From Isoperla grammatica (Eukaryota > Arthropoda > Insecta > Plecoptera > Perlodidae): a stretch of 64,000 nt of DNA. Both the position numbers and the translations under genes were made by a program. Of this stretch, positions 11,465 to 22,688 are shown one piece after another (within the stretch, counting starts at the first letter, position 1; every line of letters starts with the position of its first letter). Below the pieces are notes generated by a model. It worked only from the letters and a program-made list of their open reading frames with translations, ran no database searches and had not been told where the DNA came from. The stretch spans positions 17,029,368 to 17,093,367 of the forward strand of contig OX246748.1 in NCBI GenBank assembly GCA_945910005.1, read 5' to 3'.

Positions 11465-14400
11465 TGGAGGTGTGTTTGTCCGTCCCCTTTTGTCAGCCTC
11501 CGAGTGTAGACGCAGCCTAATGGTACGTTTACAGCTACGCGTTGCGAGCGAAGCGAGGGCGCGAGCTCCAATCAGCGGTCGAGTTTCAAGCAAAGAAGTT
11601 AAAAGTTTCACCAAACTCGGCCGCTGATTGGAGCTCGCGCCCTCGCTTCGCTCGCAACGCGTAGCTGTAAACGTAGCAAAATGTTACCGATGACGTCATC
11701 TATGTCATAAGGAGGTGTGTTTGTGCGGGGTCCCTTTTGTCAGCCTCCGAGTGTAGACGCAGCCTAATGCTACCGATGACGTCATCTATGCCATAAGGAG
11801 GTGTGTTTGTGTGGGGCCCGTTTTGTCAGCCTCCGAGTGTAGACGCAGCCTAATGTTACCGATGACGTCATCTATGCCATAAGGAGGTGTGTTTGTGCGG
11901 GGCCCCTTTTGTCAGCCTCCGAGTGTAGACGCAGCCTAATGTTACCGATGACGTCATCTATGCCACAAGGAGGTGTGTTTGTGCGGGGCCCCTTTTGTCA
12001 GCCTCCGAGTGTAGACGCAGCCTAGTGTTACCGATGACGTCATCTATGCCATAAGGAGGTGTGTTTGTGTGGGGCCCGTTTTGTCAGCCTCCGAGTGTAG
12101 ACGCAGCCTAGTGTTACCGATGACGTCATCTATGCCATAAGGAGGTGTGTTTGTGCGGGGCCCCTTTTGTCAGCCTCCGAGTGTAGACGCAGCCTAATGT
12201 TACCGATGACGTCATCTATGCTATAAGGAGGTGTGTTTGTGTGGGGCCCGTTTTGTCAGCCTCCGAGTGTAGACGCAGCCTAGTGTTACCGATGACGTCA
12301 TCTATGCCATAAGGAGGTGTGTTTGTGTGGGGCCCGTTTTGTCAGCCTCCGAGTGTAGACGCAGCCTAGTGTTACCGATGACGTCATCTATGCCATAAGG
12401 AGGTGTGTTTGTGCGGGGCCCCTTTTGTCAGCCTCCGAGTGTAGACGCGGTCTAATGTTGCCGATGACGTCATCTATGCTATAAGGAGGTGTGTTTGTGT
12501 GGGGCCCCTTTTGTCAGCCTCCGAGTGTAGACGCAGCCTAATGCTACCGATGACGTCATCTATGCCATAAGGAGGTGTGTTTGTGTGGGGCCCGTTTTGT
12601 CAGCCTCCGAGTGTAGACGCAGCCTAGTGTTACCGATGACGTCATCTATGCCATAAGGAGGTGTGTTTGTGTGGGGCCCGTTTTGTCAGCCTCCGAGTGT
12701 AGACGCAGCCTAATGTTACCGATGACGTCATCTATGCCATAAGGAGGTGTGTTTGTGTGGGGCCCGTTTTGTCAGCCTCCGAGTGTAGACGCAGCCTAGT
12801 GTTACCGATGACGTCATCTATGCCATAAGGAGGTGTGTTTGTGTGGAACCCGTTTTGTCAGCCTCCGAGTGTAGACGCAGCCTAATGTTACCGATGACGT
12901 CATCTATGCCATAAGGAGGTGTGTTTGTGTGGGGCCCGTTTTGTCAGCCTCCGAGTGTAGACGCAGCCTAATGTTACCGATGACGTCATCTATGCCATAA
13001 GGAGGTGTGTTTGTGTGGGGCCCGTTTTGTCAGCCTCCGAGTGTAGACGCAGCCTAGTGTTACCGATGACGTCATCTATGCCATAAGGAGGTGTGTTTGT
13101 GTGGGGCCCGTTTTGTCAGCCTCCGAGTGTAGACGCAGCCTAATGTTACCGATGACGTCATCTATGCCATAAGGAGGTGTGTTTGTGCGGGGTCCCTTTT
13201 GTCAGCCTCCGAGTGTAGACGCGGCCTAATGTTACCGATGACGTCATCTATGTCATAAGGAGGTGTGTTTGTGTGGGGCCCGTTTTGTCAGCCTCCGAGT
13301 GTAGACGCAGCCTAGTGTTACCGATGACGTCATCTATGCCATAAGGAGGTGTGTTTGTGTGGGGCCCGTTTTGTCAGCCTCCGAGTGTAGACGCAGCCTA
13401 ATGTTACCGATGACGTCATCTATGCTATAAGGAGGTGTGTTTGTGTGGGGCCCGTTTTGTCAGCCTCCGAGTGTAGACGCAGCCTAGTGTTACCGATGAC
13501 GTCATCTATGCCATAAGGAGGTGTGTTTGTGCGGGGCCCCTTTTGTCAGCCTCCGAGTGTAGACGCGGTCTAATGTTGCCGATGACGTCATCTATGCCAT
13601 AAGGAGGTGTGTTTGTGCGGGGCCCCTTTTGTCAGCCTCCGAGTGTAGACGCGGTCTAATGTTGCCGATGACGTCATCTATGCCACAAGGAGGTGTGTTT
13701 GTGCGGGGCCCCTTTTGTCAGCCTCCGAGTGTAGACGCAGCCTAATGTTACCGATGACGTCATCTATGCCATAAGGAGGTGTGTTTGTGCGGGGCCCCTT
13801 TTGTCAGCCTCCGAGTGTAGACGCAGCCTAATGTTACCGATGACGTCATCTATGCCATAAGGAGGTGTGTTTGTGTGGGGCCCCTTTTGTCAGCCTCCGA
13901 GTGTAGACGCAGCCTAATGTTACCGATGACGTCATCTATGCCATAAGGAGGTGTGTTTGTGTGGGGCCCCTTTTGTCAGCCTCCGAGTGTAGACGCAGCC
14001 TTATGTTACCGATGACGTCATCTATGCTATAAGGAGGTGTGTTTGTGCGGGGCCCCTTTTGTCAGCCTCCGAGTGTAGACGCAGCCTAATGTTACCGATG
14101 ACGTCATCTATGCCATAAGGAGGTGTGTTTGTGCGGGGCCCCTTTTGTCAGCCTCCGAGTGTAGACGTGGCCTAATGTTACCGATGACGTCATCTATGGC
14201 ATAAGGAGGTGTGTTAGTGCGGGGCCCCTTTTGTCAGCCTCCGAGTGTAGACGCAGCCTTATGTTACCGATGACGTCATCTATGTCATAATGAGGTGTGT
14301 TTGTGCGGGGCCCCTTTTGTCAGCCTCCGAGTGTAGACGCAGCCTAATGTTACCGATGATGTCATCTATGCCATAAGGAGGTGTGTTTGTGCGGAGCCCC

Positions 14401-17231
14401 TTTTGTCAGCCTCCGAGTGTAGACGCAGCCTAATGTTACCGATGACGTCATCTATGCCATAAGGAGGTGTGTTTGTGCGGGGCCCCTTTTGTCAGCCTCC
14501 GAGTGTAGACGCAGCCTAATGTTACCGATGACGTCATCTATGCCATAAGGAGGTGTGTTTGTGCGGAGCCCCTTTTGTCAGCCTCCGAGTGTAGACGCAG
14601 CCTAATGTTACCGATGACGTCATCTATGCCATAAGGAGGTGTGTTTGTGCGGAGCCCCTTTTGTCAGCCTCCGAGTGTAGACGCAGCCTAATGTTACCGA
14701 TGACGTCATCTATGTCATAAGGAGGTGTGTTTGTGCGGGGCCCGTTTTGTCAGCCTCCGAGTGTAGACGCAGCCTAATGTTACCGATGACGTCATCTATG
14801 CCATAAGGAGGTGTGTGTGTGCGGGGCCCCTTTTGTCAGCCTCCGAGTGTAGACGCAGCCTAATGTTACCGATGACGTCATCTATGTCATAAGGAGGTGT
14901 GTTTGTGCGGGGACCCTTTTGTCAGCCTCCGAGTGTAGACGCAGCCTAGTGTTACCGATGACGTCATCTATGCTATAAGGAGGTGTGTTTGTGCGGGGTC
15001 CCTTTTGTCAGCCTCCGAGTGTAGACGCAGCCTAGTGTTACCGATGACGTCATCTATGCCATAAGGAGGTGTGTTTGTGCGGGGCCCCTTTTGTCAGCCT
15101 CCGAGTGTAGACGCAGCCTAGTGTTACCGATGACGTCATCTATGCTATAAGGAGGTGTGTTTGTGCGGGGTCCCTTTTGTCAGCCTCCGAGTGTAGACGC
15201 GGCCTAATTTTACCGATGACGTCATCTATGCCATAAGGAGGTGTGTTTGTGCGTGGCCCCTTTTGTCAGCCTCCGAGTGTAGACGCAGCCTAATGTTACC
15301 GATGACGTCATCTATGCCATAAGGAGGTGTGTTTGTGCGGGGCCCCTTTTGTCAGCCTCCGAGTGTAGACGCGGCCTAATGTTACCGATGACGTCATCTA
15401 TGCCATAAGGAGGTGTGTTTTTGCGGGGCCCCTTTTGTCAGCCTCCGAGTGTAGACGCAGCCTAATGTTACCGATGACGTCATCTATGTCATAAGAAGGT
15501 GTGTTTGTGCGGGGTCCCTTTTGTCAGCCTCCGAGTGTAGACGCAGCCTAATGTTGCCGATGACGTCATCTATGCCATAAGGAGGTGTGTTTGTGTGGGG
15601 ACCCTTTTGTCAGCCTCCGAGTGTAGACGCAGCCTAATGTTACCGATGACGTCATCTATGCCATAAGGAGGTGTGTTTGTGCGGGGACCCTATTGTCAGC
15701 CTCCGAGTGTAGACGCAGCCTAATGTTACCGATGACGTCATCTATGCCATAAGGAGGTGTGTTTGTGCGGGGTCCCTTTTGTCAGCCTCCGAGTGTAGAC
15801 GCAGCCTAATGTTACCGATGACGTCATCTATGCCATAAGGAGGTGTGTTTGTGCGCGCGGTCCCTTTTGTCAGCCTCCGAGTGTAGACGCGGCCTAATGT
15901 TACCGATGACGTCATCTATGCCATAAGTGTGTGTGTTTGTGCGGGGCCCCTTTTGTCAGCCTCCGAGTGTAGACGCAGCCTAATGTTACCGATGACGTCA
16001 TCTATGCCATAAGTGTGTGTGTTTGTGCGGGGCCCCTTTTGTCAGCCTCCGAGTGTAGACGCAGCCTAATGTTACCGATGACGTCATCTATGCCATAAGT
16101 GTGTGTGTTTGTGCGGGGCCCCTTTTGTCAGCCTCCGAGTGTAGACGCAGCCTAATGTTACCGATGACGTCATCTATGCCATAAGTGTGTGTGTTTGTGC
16201 GGGGCCCCTTTTGTCAGCCTCCGAGTGTAGACGCAGCCTAATGTTACCGATGACGTCATCTATGACATAAGGAGGTGTGTTTGTGCGGGGCCCCTTTTGT
16301 CAGCCTCCGAGTGTAGACGCAGCCTAATGTTACCGATGACGTCATCTATGCTATAAGGAGGTGTGTTTGTGCGCGGCCCCTTTTGTCAGCCTCCGAGTGT
16401 AGACGCAGCCTAATGTTACCGATGACGTCATCTATGCCATAAGGAGGTGTGTTTGTGCGCGGCCCCTTTTGTCAGCCTCCGAGTGTAGACGCAGCCTAAT
16501 GTTACCGATGACGTCATCTATGCCATAAGGAGGTGTGTTTGTGCGGGGTCCCTTTTGTCAGCCTCCGAGTGTAGACGCAGCCTAATGTTACCGATGACGT
16601 CATCTATCCCATAAGGAGGTGTGTTTGTGCGCGGCCCCTTTTGTCAGCCTCCGAGTGTAGACGCAGCCTAATGTTACCGATGACGTCATCTATGCCATAA
16701 GGAGGTGTGTTAGTGCGGGGTCCCTTTTGTCAGCCTCCGAGTGTAGACGCAGCCTAATGTTACCGATGACGTCATCTATGCCATAAGGAGGTGTGTTTGT
16801 GCGCGGCCCCTTTTGTCAGCCTCCGAGTGTAGACGCGGCCTAATGTTACCGATGACGTCATCTATGCCATAAGGAGGTGTGTTAGTGCGGGGTCCCTTTT
16901 GTCAGCCTCCGAGTGTAGACGCAGCCTAATGTTACCGATGACGTCATCTATGCCATAAGGAGGTGTGTTTGTGCGGGGCCCCTTTTGTCAGCCCCCAAGT
17001 GTAGACGCAGCCTAATGTTACCGATGACGTCATCTATGCCATTAGGAGGTGTGTTTGTGCGAGGCCCCTTTTGTCAGCCCCCAAGTGTAGACGCAGCCTA
17101 ATGTTACCGATGACGTCATCTATGCCATAAGGAGGTGTGTTTGTGCGGGGCCCCTTTTGTCAGCCTCCGAGTGTAGACGCAGCCTAATGTTACCGATGAC
17201 GTCATCTTTGCCATAAGGAGGTGTGTTTGTG
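11465..17231. repeat. 86-bp satellite array with a CRE in each unit
   Basis: Direct tandem units of 86 bp have GTTACCGATGACG starts at 11683 and 17189, giving about 65 copies. Each unit carries the 12-bp palindrome GATGACGTCATC, a perfect ATF/CREB site, and many carry GGGGCCCC. Variants cluster: TGTGGGGCCCG units before about 13.5 kb, AAGTGTGTGTG units at 15.9-16.2 kb, and GCGCGGCCCC units at 16.36-16.81 kb. This points to local amplification. The first partial unit is split by the MITE at 11523-11679. One unit near 14355 has GATGATGTCATC and so loses the site. Confidence 0.97.
11523..11679. mobile_element. MITE with ~65-bp inverted arms inside the satellite
   Basis: The left arm begins GTACGTTTACAGCTACGCG and the right arm ends CGCGTAGCTGTAAACGTAGC. 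The arms are nearly perfect inverted copies through GCGAGCGAAGCGAGGGCGCG and CTCCAATCAGCGG. AATG lies on both sides (11519-11522 and 11680-11683), matching the uninterrupted CCTAATGTTACC of other satellite units. The insertion therefore postdates the satellite unit. Confidence 0.75.
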
Positions 17232-17280
17232 ACAGCAACAGACTTCAGACATCACAATGCGATATAATTGAGAGATGCTG

Positions 17281-17302
17281 AGAGAGAGAAAGAGAGAGAG
17301 AG

Positions 17303-17358
<56 letters not shown>
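17281..17358. repeat. (GA)n microsatellite
   Basis: A purine dinucleotide tract lies directly after the satellite array. The Arg-Glu frame on + and the Leu-Ser frame on - are repeat artefacts. Confidence 0.95.
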
Positions 17359-17360
<2 letters not shown>

Positions 17361-17647
17361 ACATTCGATGGAAGGAAATCGCAGATAATTATGTATGTCG
17401 GCGGGCGATGTCAGAGAAAACATGAAGCAGACGTGGATTCCACTGGTTTAACTAAGTTGAGTGTCAACGTTGTCTGCATGTACTGAATAGCTCAATACGG
17501 CAAGAGACTTGATAATGTGAATCGTCTAGTTCTAGTATACTTGGATTGTAAAGTAAAGGACTTGAACGCAAAACAAACTTTTTGAATGAGTGTGCCATTA
17601 TGCGATGTTGCCATGTTTGCTAGTAAATTCTGCCCGTTCGAACGATT
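17359..17647. other. short non-coding stretch, nothing recognised
   Basis: Unassigned sequence between the (GA)n tract and the next MITE. Confidence 0.4.
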
Positions 17648-17649
17648 TA

Positions 17650-17858
17650 GTTGAGAAACTGTAAGAATGACGGCCCCCTCCTTATCCCTTCCTTTGCTAC
17701 CCAACCCCCCTCAACTCTGTGACAACCTGACCAAATGAAATACGTAACTGAAAATCAGTTTTTTTCAGTTGTTCAGTTTGTTGTTTCATGGAGTTGAGGG
17801 GGGTCGGGTAGCAGTGGAAGGGATAAGGAGGGGGCCGTCATTCTTACAGTTTCTCAAC
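17650..17858. mobile_element. 209-bp MITE with TA target duplication
   Basis: The ends GTTGAGAAACTGTAAGAATG and CATTCTTACAGTTTCTCAAC are perfect inverted copies, and the arms extend for about 70 bp through GACGGCCCCCTCCTTATCCC and CAACCCCCCTCAACTC with few mismatches. TA flanks both sides (17648-17649, 17859-17860), as in Tc1/mariner-type non-autonomous elements. Confidence 0.8.
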
Positions 17859-17878
17859 TATACCCATCTAAAGTGGTT

Positions 17879-18014
17879 CCACAGCAACCTTGTGGATGCT
17901 GACGTCATTGATATGTGAGGAACTGGCCAATCAAATGGCAGTATTTGAAAAAGTCACGCGCTGATAGGCTCCGACTCACTCATCTATGACGTCAGCATTC
18001 AGAAGGTTGCTGTG
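17879..18014. mobile_element. MITE with a CRE in each terminal inverted repeat
   Basis: The left arm CCACAGCAACCTTGTGGATG CTGACGTCAT pairs with the right arm ATGACGTCAGCATTCAGAAG GTTGCTGTG. Both arms include TGACGTCA. A diverged relative lies at 39684-39808, sharing ACGCTGATAGG, GACTCACTC and TCTATGACG, so this is a family. No target duplication was settled. Confidence 0.65.
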
Positions 18015-18993
18015 CTTGATTTTGGACTAAATACCAGAAGTAATGCGTCACGATAATCTGGTGAAAATGCAACGACTCCACGTGGAGTGTTTAACCCTAT
18101 TCACCAATCAGAAAGCGAGTTTGAAACATTTCGTCAATCAGGTGGCTGAAACTAATGTAAATACCAAAATAGTGACAGAATTCTTGTCACCACATGAACG
18201 TAATTGCTGTATTTGGTGGTGTCATGTGCGTTTTCTTATAACTTTTGTTCTAATGGGTGTCGTGTCCTTGGCCGTCGAAACAATGTAATATTATCTTCAT
18301 TGTTGAGTTTTCAGATTACACTTTTTATGAAGTACAATTTTGTAGAGTTTTCCATCATATCACGGAAAATGCACATGTCTTTATTTCTTCCATTCTTCCT
18401 TTCTTCCTATTTTAGTTTATAAGTATATTGTATACCCATCTTAGCAATTTTACTTCATATCTATTACTTATATTTGTTTTAGTTGGCCACACCTCAGGAG
18501 ATTGTTTACCAATTCCTTGTTCATAAAACCAATGTATTCTAATGTAAAAATTCTGATATTCAATAAGTATTCTTATTCTTATTCGTGTGCTATTACAGAA
18601 GTTGCAATACCGCACCAGCAGGACGATTCTATATGGGCGACGATAAGTTTATTAGCAGTTTTGGTCGTTACAACACAATACTCAATTGAGGGGCTGTGAC
18701 ATCACAGGCGGACAAACAATGTGTTGCTAGGCAACTCCATTGTTGTCTCTTTCTTTGTTTGTTGCATATTCAATGTTTGTCCGAAATAAAACACGGCTAC
18801 ATGGCTACTTTTGGAATTCAGTCTTGTGCTATTGAAGGCGAATGCAAGGCGGTGATTGGCTCATTGCCTTTCTCGAACAACTGAAACTGGTGATACGGCG
18901 TTTCGTCACCCAATCAGAATCAGGGAACAGGTATCGCATAGGATGGACCAGACCAGTGCGTCATACTATAACGCTTATCTTGGTCTGTTACAG
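18015..18993 (+). other. intron end upstream of neuroligin exon
   Basis: No further exon is recognised. The 3' end shows a pyrimidine-biased acceptor ending in CAG at 18991-18993. Confidence 0.5.
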
Positions 18994-19145
18994 AGGCAAG
19001 GATGCATCCATGGTGAGGAGTTGCCCTACATGTTCGGAGCGCCACTGGTCGGCGGACTCTCGCACTTCACGAGAAACTACACCAAGTCCGAGATGATTCT
19101 ATCAGAGGCCACCATGATATATTGGAGCAACTTTGCGCGGACGGG
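18994..19145 (+). CDS. Nlg: neuroligin, ectodomain exon (partial gene)
   Basis: This exon encodes the late part of the cholinesterase-like ectodomain of neuroligin, a postsynaptic adhesion protein that binds neurexin. It reads RQGCIHGEELPYMFGAPLVG and on to FARTG. The HGEELPY block corresponds to the catalytic-His region of cholinesterases (HGYEIEFVFG). NYT gives an N-glycosylation site. The acceptor is TTACAG ending at 18993. The donor is GTGAGT at 19146, splitting the last Gly codon after two bases. The frame stays open upstream to 18856, but sequence before 18994 does not look like neuroligin, so the CAG acceptor was chosen. Earlier exons are not seen. The family assignment is firm; which insect paralogue it is, is not. 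Confidence 0.92.
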
Positions 19146-19334
19146 GTGAGTTCTCGTTGCGATCATTCATTCATTTCCGTGTACGGAACTACAGTCTATA
19201 AAACAAGTTGACAACAATCAGCCAGTTTTGTGGCTTTGTTATCTGCTAAAACTAGCTCCTCTATTGTATCTGGATAATGTGTCTGATTGTTATGCTCATT
19301 GTACTTACTTGTACATACATTCGCAAACATCGTC

Positions 19335-19480
19335 TAAGGCTTGGTTTTTCAACAGGTTAACGGGTCGTTAACGAGGCTGTTAGTTGACGGTTCGTAATCT
19401 GTAACCCAACAAACCCTATGCAGATAACGTATCGTCTGCTAACGGCCCCGTTAATGACTGATTGAAAAACCGGGCCTTAA
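19335..19480. mobile_element. palindromic MITE, copy 1
   Basis: The ends TCTAAGGCTTGGTTTTTCAA and TTGAAAAACCGGGCCTTAA are inverted copies, as are the inner GGTTAACGGGTCGTTAACGA and CTAACGGCCCCGTTAATGAC. A second copy lies at 36080-36203 with the same CGTTAG and GGGTTACAGATTACGG-type core. Confidence 0.65.
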
Positions 19481-19796
19481 GTAACTTTAATCTAGATGAA
19501 AAAGCCTAACAGCTTTACCTATGATATCTAGAGAATGTATCAGGTTGTTATGCTCATTGTACTTACTTGTACTTGCATTGACAAACATTGTCTTAGATAA
19601 CTTTTAATAGCTAAGAATTTACATGAAAAGCCCTAACAGCTTTATCTATTATTACAACGTTGCCTAAGGGATGTTACATTTAGTTGTTAGACGTAGATGC
19701 AGATAGAAATAGAAACTTGTGAACGTATCGGTTACAGTGGTGGGTTTTGTGAGGGTAAGGTTAAAGTAGCTTTCAGCTTATAAATAAATAATTTTT

Positions 19797-20058
19797 CGTA
19801 GGAATACCCGTTACAGGGTGCACATCAGCTTGACCTGATGTGCCCCTCTTCAGGTGACTAACTAGTTTACTAGGGTGTTTGGATAGCTGGGAAGGAATCT
19901 CCGAGGGCTATTAGTAGAAATAAATCCCAACACTTGCCTTAACGACTGAGGAAAACCTCGGAAATAAGCTTCAGTCAGGACTGCCAGTGGCCGGAATCGA
20001 ACCGGCGACCTCCCGAATAGAGTCTCGCGTCTTACTGCTACTGTAGCCACCTCTATCG
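19797..20058 (-). mobile_element. tRNA-derived SINE, copy 2
   Basis: This is a minus-strand copy of the family at 228-506. Read on the minus strand it runs from the tRNA-like head (CGGGAGGTCGCCGGTTCGAT) through CTGAGGAAAACCTCGG-type body sequence to the GTGCACCCTGTAACGGGTAT tail region. The B-box GGTTCGATTCC is better preserved here than in copy 1. Confidence 0.8.
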
Positions 20059-20110
20059 GTTTCAGCTTATACAATATAGATGTCACAACGCCGTTGTTTA
20101 GTATAAGCCA

Positions 20111-20260
20111 CTCAAAATAGACTAGACGCAATCTGGTGACTAGCAAATAAACTTCTATGAGGAGGAGATTACTCATCGTTGATTTGTTGAAACCATCAAT
20201 GGCGCAGATAAGGAGGTAGCTTAGCAGCGCTATCTATTGTTAGTTTGAGTCTCCTATACA
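20111..20260 (+). repeat. dispersed repeat C, copy 1
   Basis: It shares CTCAAAATAGACTAGACGCA, CATCAATGGCGCAGATAAGG, CTTAGCAGCGCTATCTA and AGTTTGAGTCTCCTATACA with a second copy at 24620-24782. The type is unknown and no inverted ends are evident. Confidence 0.75.
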
Positions 20261-20311
20261 GACATTCGGAGCTAAGACTGGGACGATCTAGTGTGCACGA
20301 AGAGAGATATC

Positions 20312-20382
20312 GGGTAGGGTAGGGTAAGGTATGGTAAGTTAGGAGGGTAGGGTAGGGTAGGGTAGAAGGGTAGGGTAGGGTA
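20312..20382. repeat. (GGGTA)n low-complexity tract
   Basis: Imperfect TAGGG/GGGTA repeats. The tract is telomere-like but does not match insect TTAGG, and lies in a normal intron context. Confidence 0.8.
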
Positions 20383-21798
20383 CCACCCTTGGCAGTGGGG
20401 TAGATAAAAGACGTGGCTCATGTAGGGGATCTATTCCTACCTCGACCTCGGCGAACCATTAGTCCTTATTTGAGCGAGCTTTTCGATTTAAGGACCTGCC
20501 ACTGGGTTCTTTAATGTTGTCGCTTTTTTGCTCATGATGCCATTTTTTATTGTTATTTACTATATAGCGATGATATTGGCTCGAGTCCACAGTACAGTGT
20601 ACCCGAAACCAATTTTTGATAAGGCTCTTATCGTATCAATACATTATAATAACAATCAATGTTAAAAGGAGAAAATATTATTATACACTGAAGACTTCTA
20701 GTTGAAGCGTGCTGATTAGCATTCGAAATAATACGTTTTATGTTTAATAATGTTTGATTCACAACAGTGTGTAGTCCAATAGTTTTTCTTAATTAATCAC
20801 TTCACCTCTTCTACGAGGTTTCTTTTTAACATTATAAAAGTGTGTTCATTTCGTGTTTTTCAAGTGTGCGACCGCGGTATATTTTATTAATAGTGTTTGT
20901 TCGGTTGTCACAATCATGCTAGTAAATGTTACACACTTTTGATCCAAGTTTTTTCTAACGAGTGTTTCACATTGCTCTGCAAAAATGCTATGTTTATACA
21001 AATTTCTGATACACTGAGTAAAATTTCAAAAAATATTCTATTATTTTCGCATATTATTAAAAGGTTTCTCGGCTCACATTTTTATATCCAGAGCATTGCC
21101 CATTCCCTCTTATATATACTATCTTTGGCTAGCACTATATCGTTCTTGGTGTACGTATTATTAGTTACTACTCGAGCTAAGCTTTGTGTCTCATTTAATT
21201 TACATTGGAACGTCAAAGTAAATGATCACAGCCTGCTAAATAGATTTAGCGTTGATGTACTTACAAAGGCTGCGTCACAAACATAAACTTAAAACACAAT
21301 CCGTTGTATAGATACAAAATGCAAATCTAGGCCCTATGTGAATGTGTATCTAAAATAGTTTTATCGCATTCATGAAACATTTTATAGATTCATTTCATGT
21401 TTTAAATTTAAACTGTATCGTGTACGCATACCATAAGCGCACAGCAAAAAGAAACACAAACAACTTATAGTCACATATTTGTTTGAAGGTACAAGTAAAC
21501 TATTCATGCTATTTGTTAGATCTGAATGCAATGTGAAAATAGATTCGTGTCATTTACCTGTATACACTTTTTATATTGTTTACCATACTAGATCATAGGG
21601 GAAATGCAAAAAAGTGTACGTAAATCAAATGAACCTAATGTTCAATATTTTATCCCTTTAGTATGTATTCAGATTCCTCGATGCTGCCAGCTACGCTAGC
21701 AATGTTTTTCTGAACACATTTCAAATCCGTGCTCATGAGCCAGATTCAGTAGATTTAAAATATGTCCCACATTTGGATCAGTTTATAGCACATGTATA

Positions 21799-22182
21799 CA
21801 GTGGTTAAAGTGGGGCAGTATGAGCCGGTATGCACACCGTTAAAAAAATTAACGACGGTATGCTATACCGGCACTTATTTCAATCGATTTATTACTATAT
21901 TGACGAATTTTGTTGAACGTTTTGTTGTAGTTCGTATTTATATTTGGTAAACCAATGTTCTTATAAAGTAAATGTTGAATTTTGTATTTTTCTGCAGCAC
22001 AAAAGTATTATTTTAGCACGGGTTCTCAATCCCCCTACCCTCTTCAACAAAACACGCTGAAAAACTTCCCTGCGGGGAAAATCTGGGGGGCCGTGCCCCC
22101 TAGAACCCCCGGCATACCCGTTTGTTTACTTAACACAACAGTAGTGCATACCGTTACTTCTCTGAGTCCACTTTAACCACTG
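21799..22182. mobile_element. non-autonomous hAT-like DNA transposon, 384 bp
   Basis: The termini CAGTGGTTAAAGTGG and CCACTTTAACCACTG are perfect inverted repeats and start with the CAG.G typical of hAT elements. An 8-bp target duplication flanks it: CATGTATA at 21791-21798 and CATGTACA at 22183-22190, one difference. The interior shows CGGTATGC motifs near both ends and no transposase. Confidence 0.85.
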
Positions 22183-22301
22183 CATGTACAATTCTTATAA
22201 CCTGTCTAACCACATTTAAACAGATTCTTGACTGACGTGTCGTATTCGAGTGTGGCTCTTGTTAGTAACGAATAACGAACCCTGTATTCTGATTGGTCCA
22301 G

Positions 22302-22420
22302 GAACCCGAACGAGCCGCAGGAACCGGATATGGTTCACGGAGTGAGACAGGAACGGAACCGGTTCAAGAACATCGAGTGGACTGCGTACGAAGCCGTGCA
22401 CAAGAAGTACCTGAATCTAG
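22302..22420 (+). CDS. Nlg: neuroligin, second exon in window
   Basis: This exon completes the Gly codon left by 18994-19145 and encodes NPNEPQEPDMVHGVRQERNR followed by FKNIEWTAYEAVHKKYLNL. It is the C-terminal end of the esterase-like fold, where the protein leaves the globular domain. The acceptor is GGTCCAG ending at 22301. The donor is GTGAGT at 22421, leaving one base of the next codon. Joined to the exon at 49207 this base gives Asp in a L-D-TKPK sequence, as expected for insect neuroligins. The perfect frame on both sides argues against a missed exon in the 26.8-kb intron. Confidence 0.92.
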
Positions 22421-22435
22421 GTGAGTTTTATAGAA

Positions 22436-22688
22436 ACAAAATACAAAATTCACATTTAAGAGTCTACCCACTCAGTAATGAAACTGATTTTCAGTGGGGG
22501 ACTTTAATTTAAAGCGACTAAACCAACCCTGTAGGCTCCGAACACCATCGACGAGTGAGCGATAACCAATCAAAGATCAATATTTCAAATACGAAATATA
22601 TGAATCAGTGATTGGACAGTGCGAACACCTGCGGACAAATGTCAGAATCAACAAGGCCGATTCAGAACAACTTCGAATTTATTGAGTG
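22436..22688 (+). repeat. dispersed repeat A, full-length copy
   Basis: About 250 bp from ATTCACATTTAAGAGTCTAC to GAATTTATTGAGTGCTT. It is nearly the same as 41008-41262 and half-present at 5026-5156. It starts just 16 bp after the splice donor. Confidence 0.85.

Larger units (their letters stand above)
19146..22301 (+). other. neuroligin intron, 3.2 kb
   Basis: The donor is GTGAGT and the acceptor is TTGGTCCAG. It contains a palindromic MITE, a SINE, repeat C, a (GGGTA)n tract and a hAT-like element. About 20383-21790 is otherwise unassigned AT-rich sequence; an open frame of 129 codons there (20897-21286) resembles no known protein. Confidence 0.85.

Noticed and set aside
11465..17231. Possible CRISPR-like array
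   Set aside because: The whole 86-bp unit is repeated with no unique spacers, and the genome is eukaryotic; it is a satellite.
18856..18993. Upstream extension of the neuroligin exon
   Set aside because: The frame is open but the peptide is unlike neuroligin, and a good CAG acceptor with pyrimidine tract lies at 18991-18993.
20897..21286. 129-codon plus-strand frame in the intron
   Set aside because: AT-rich composition, no known motif, no conserved-looking domain.
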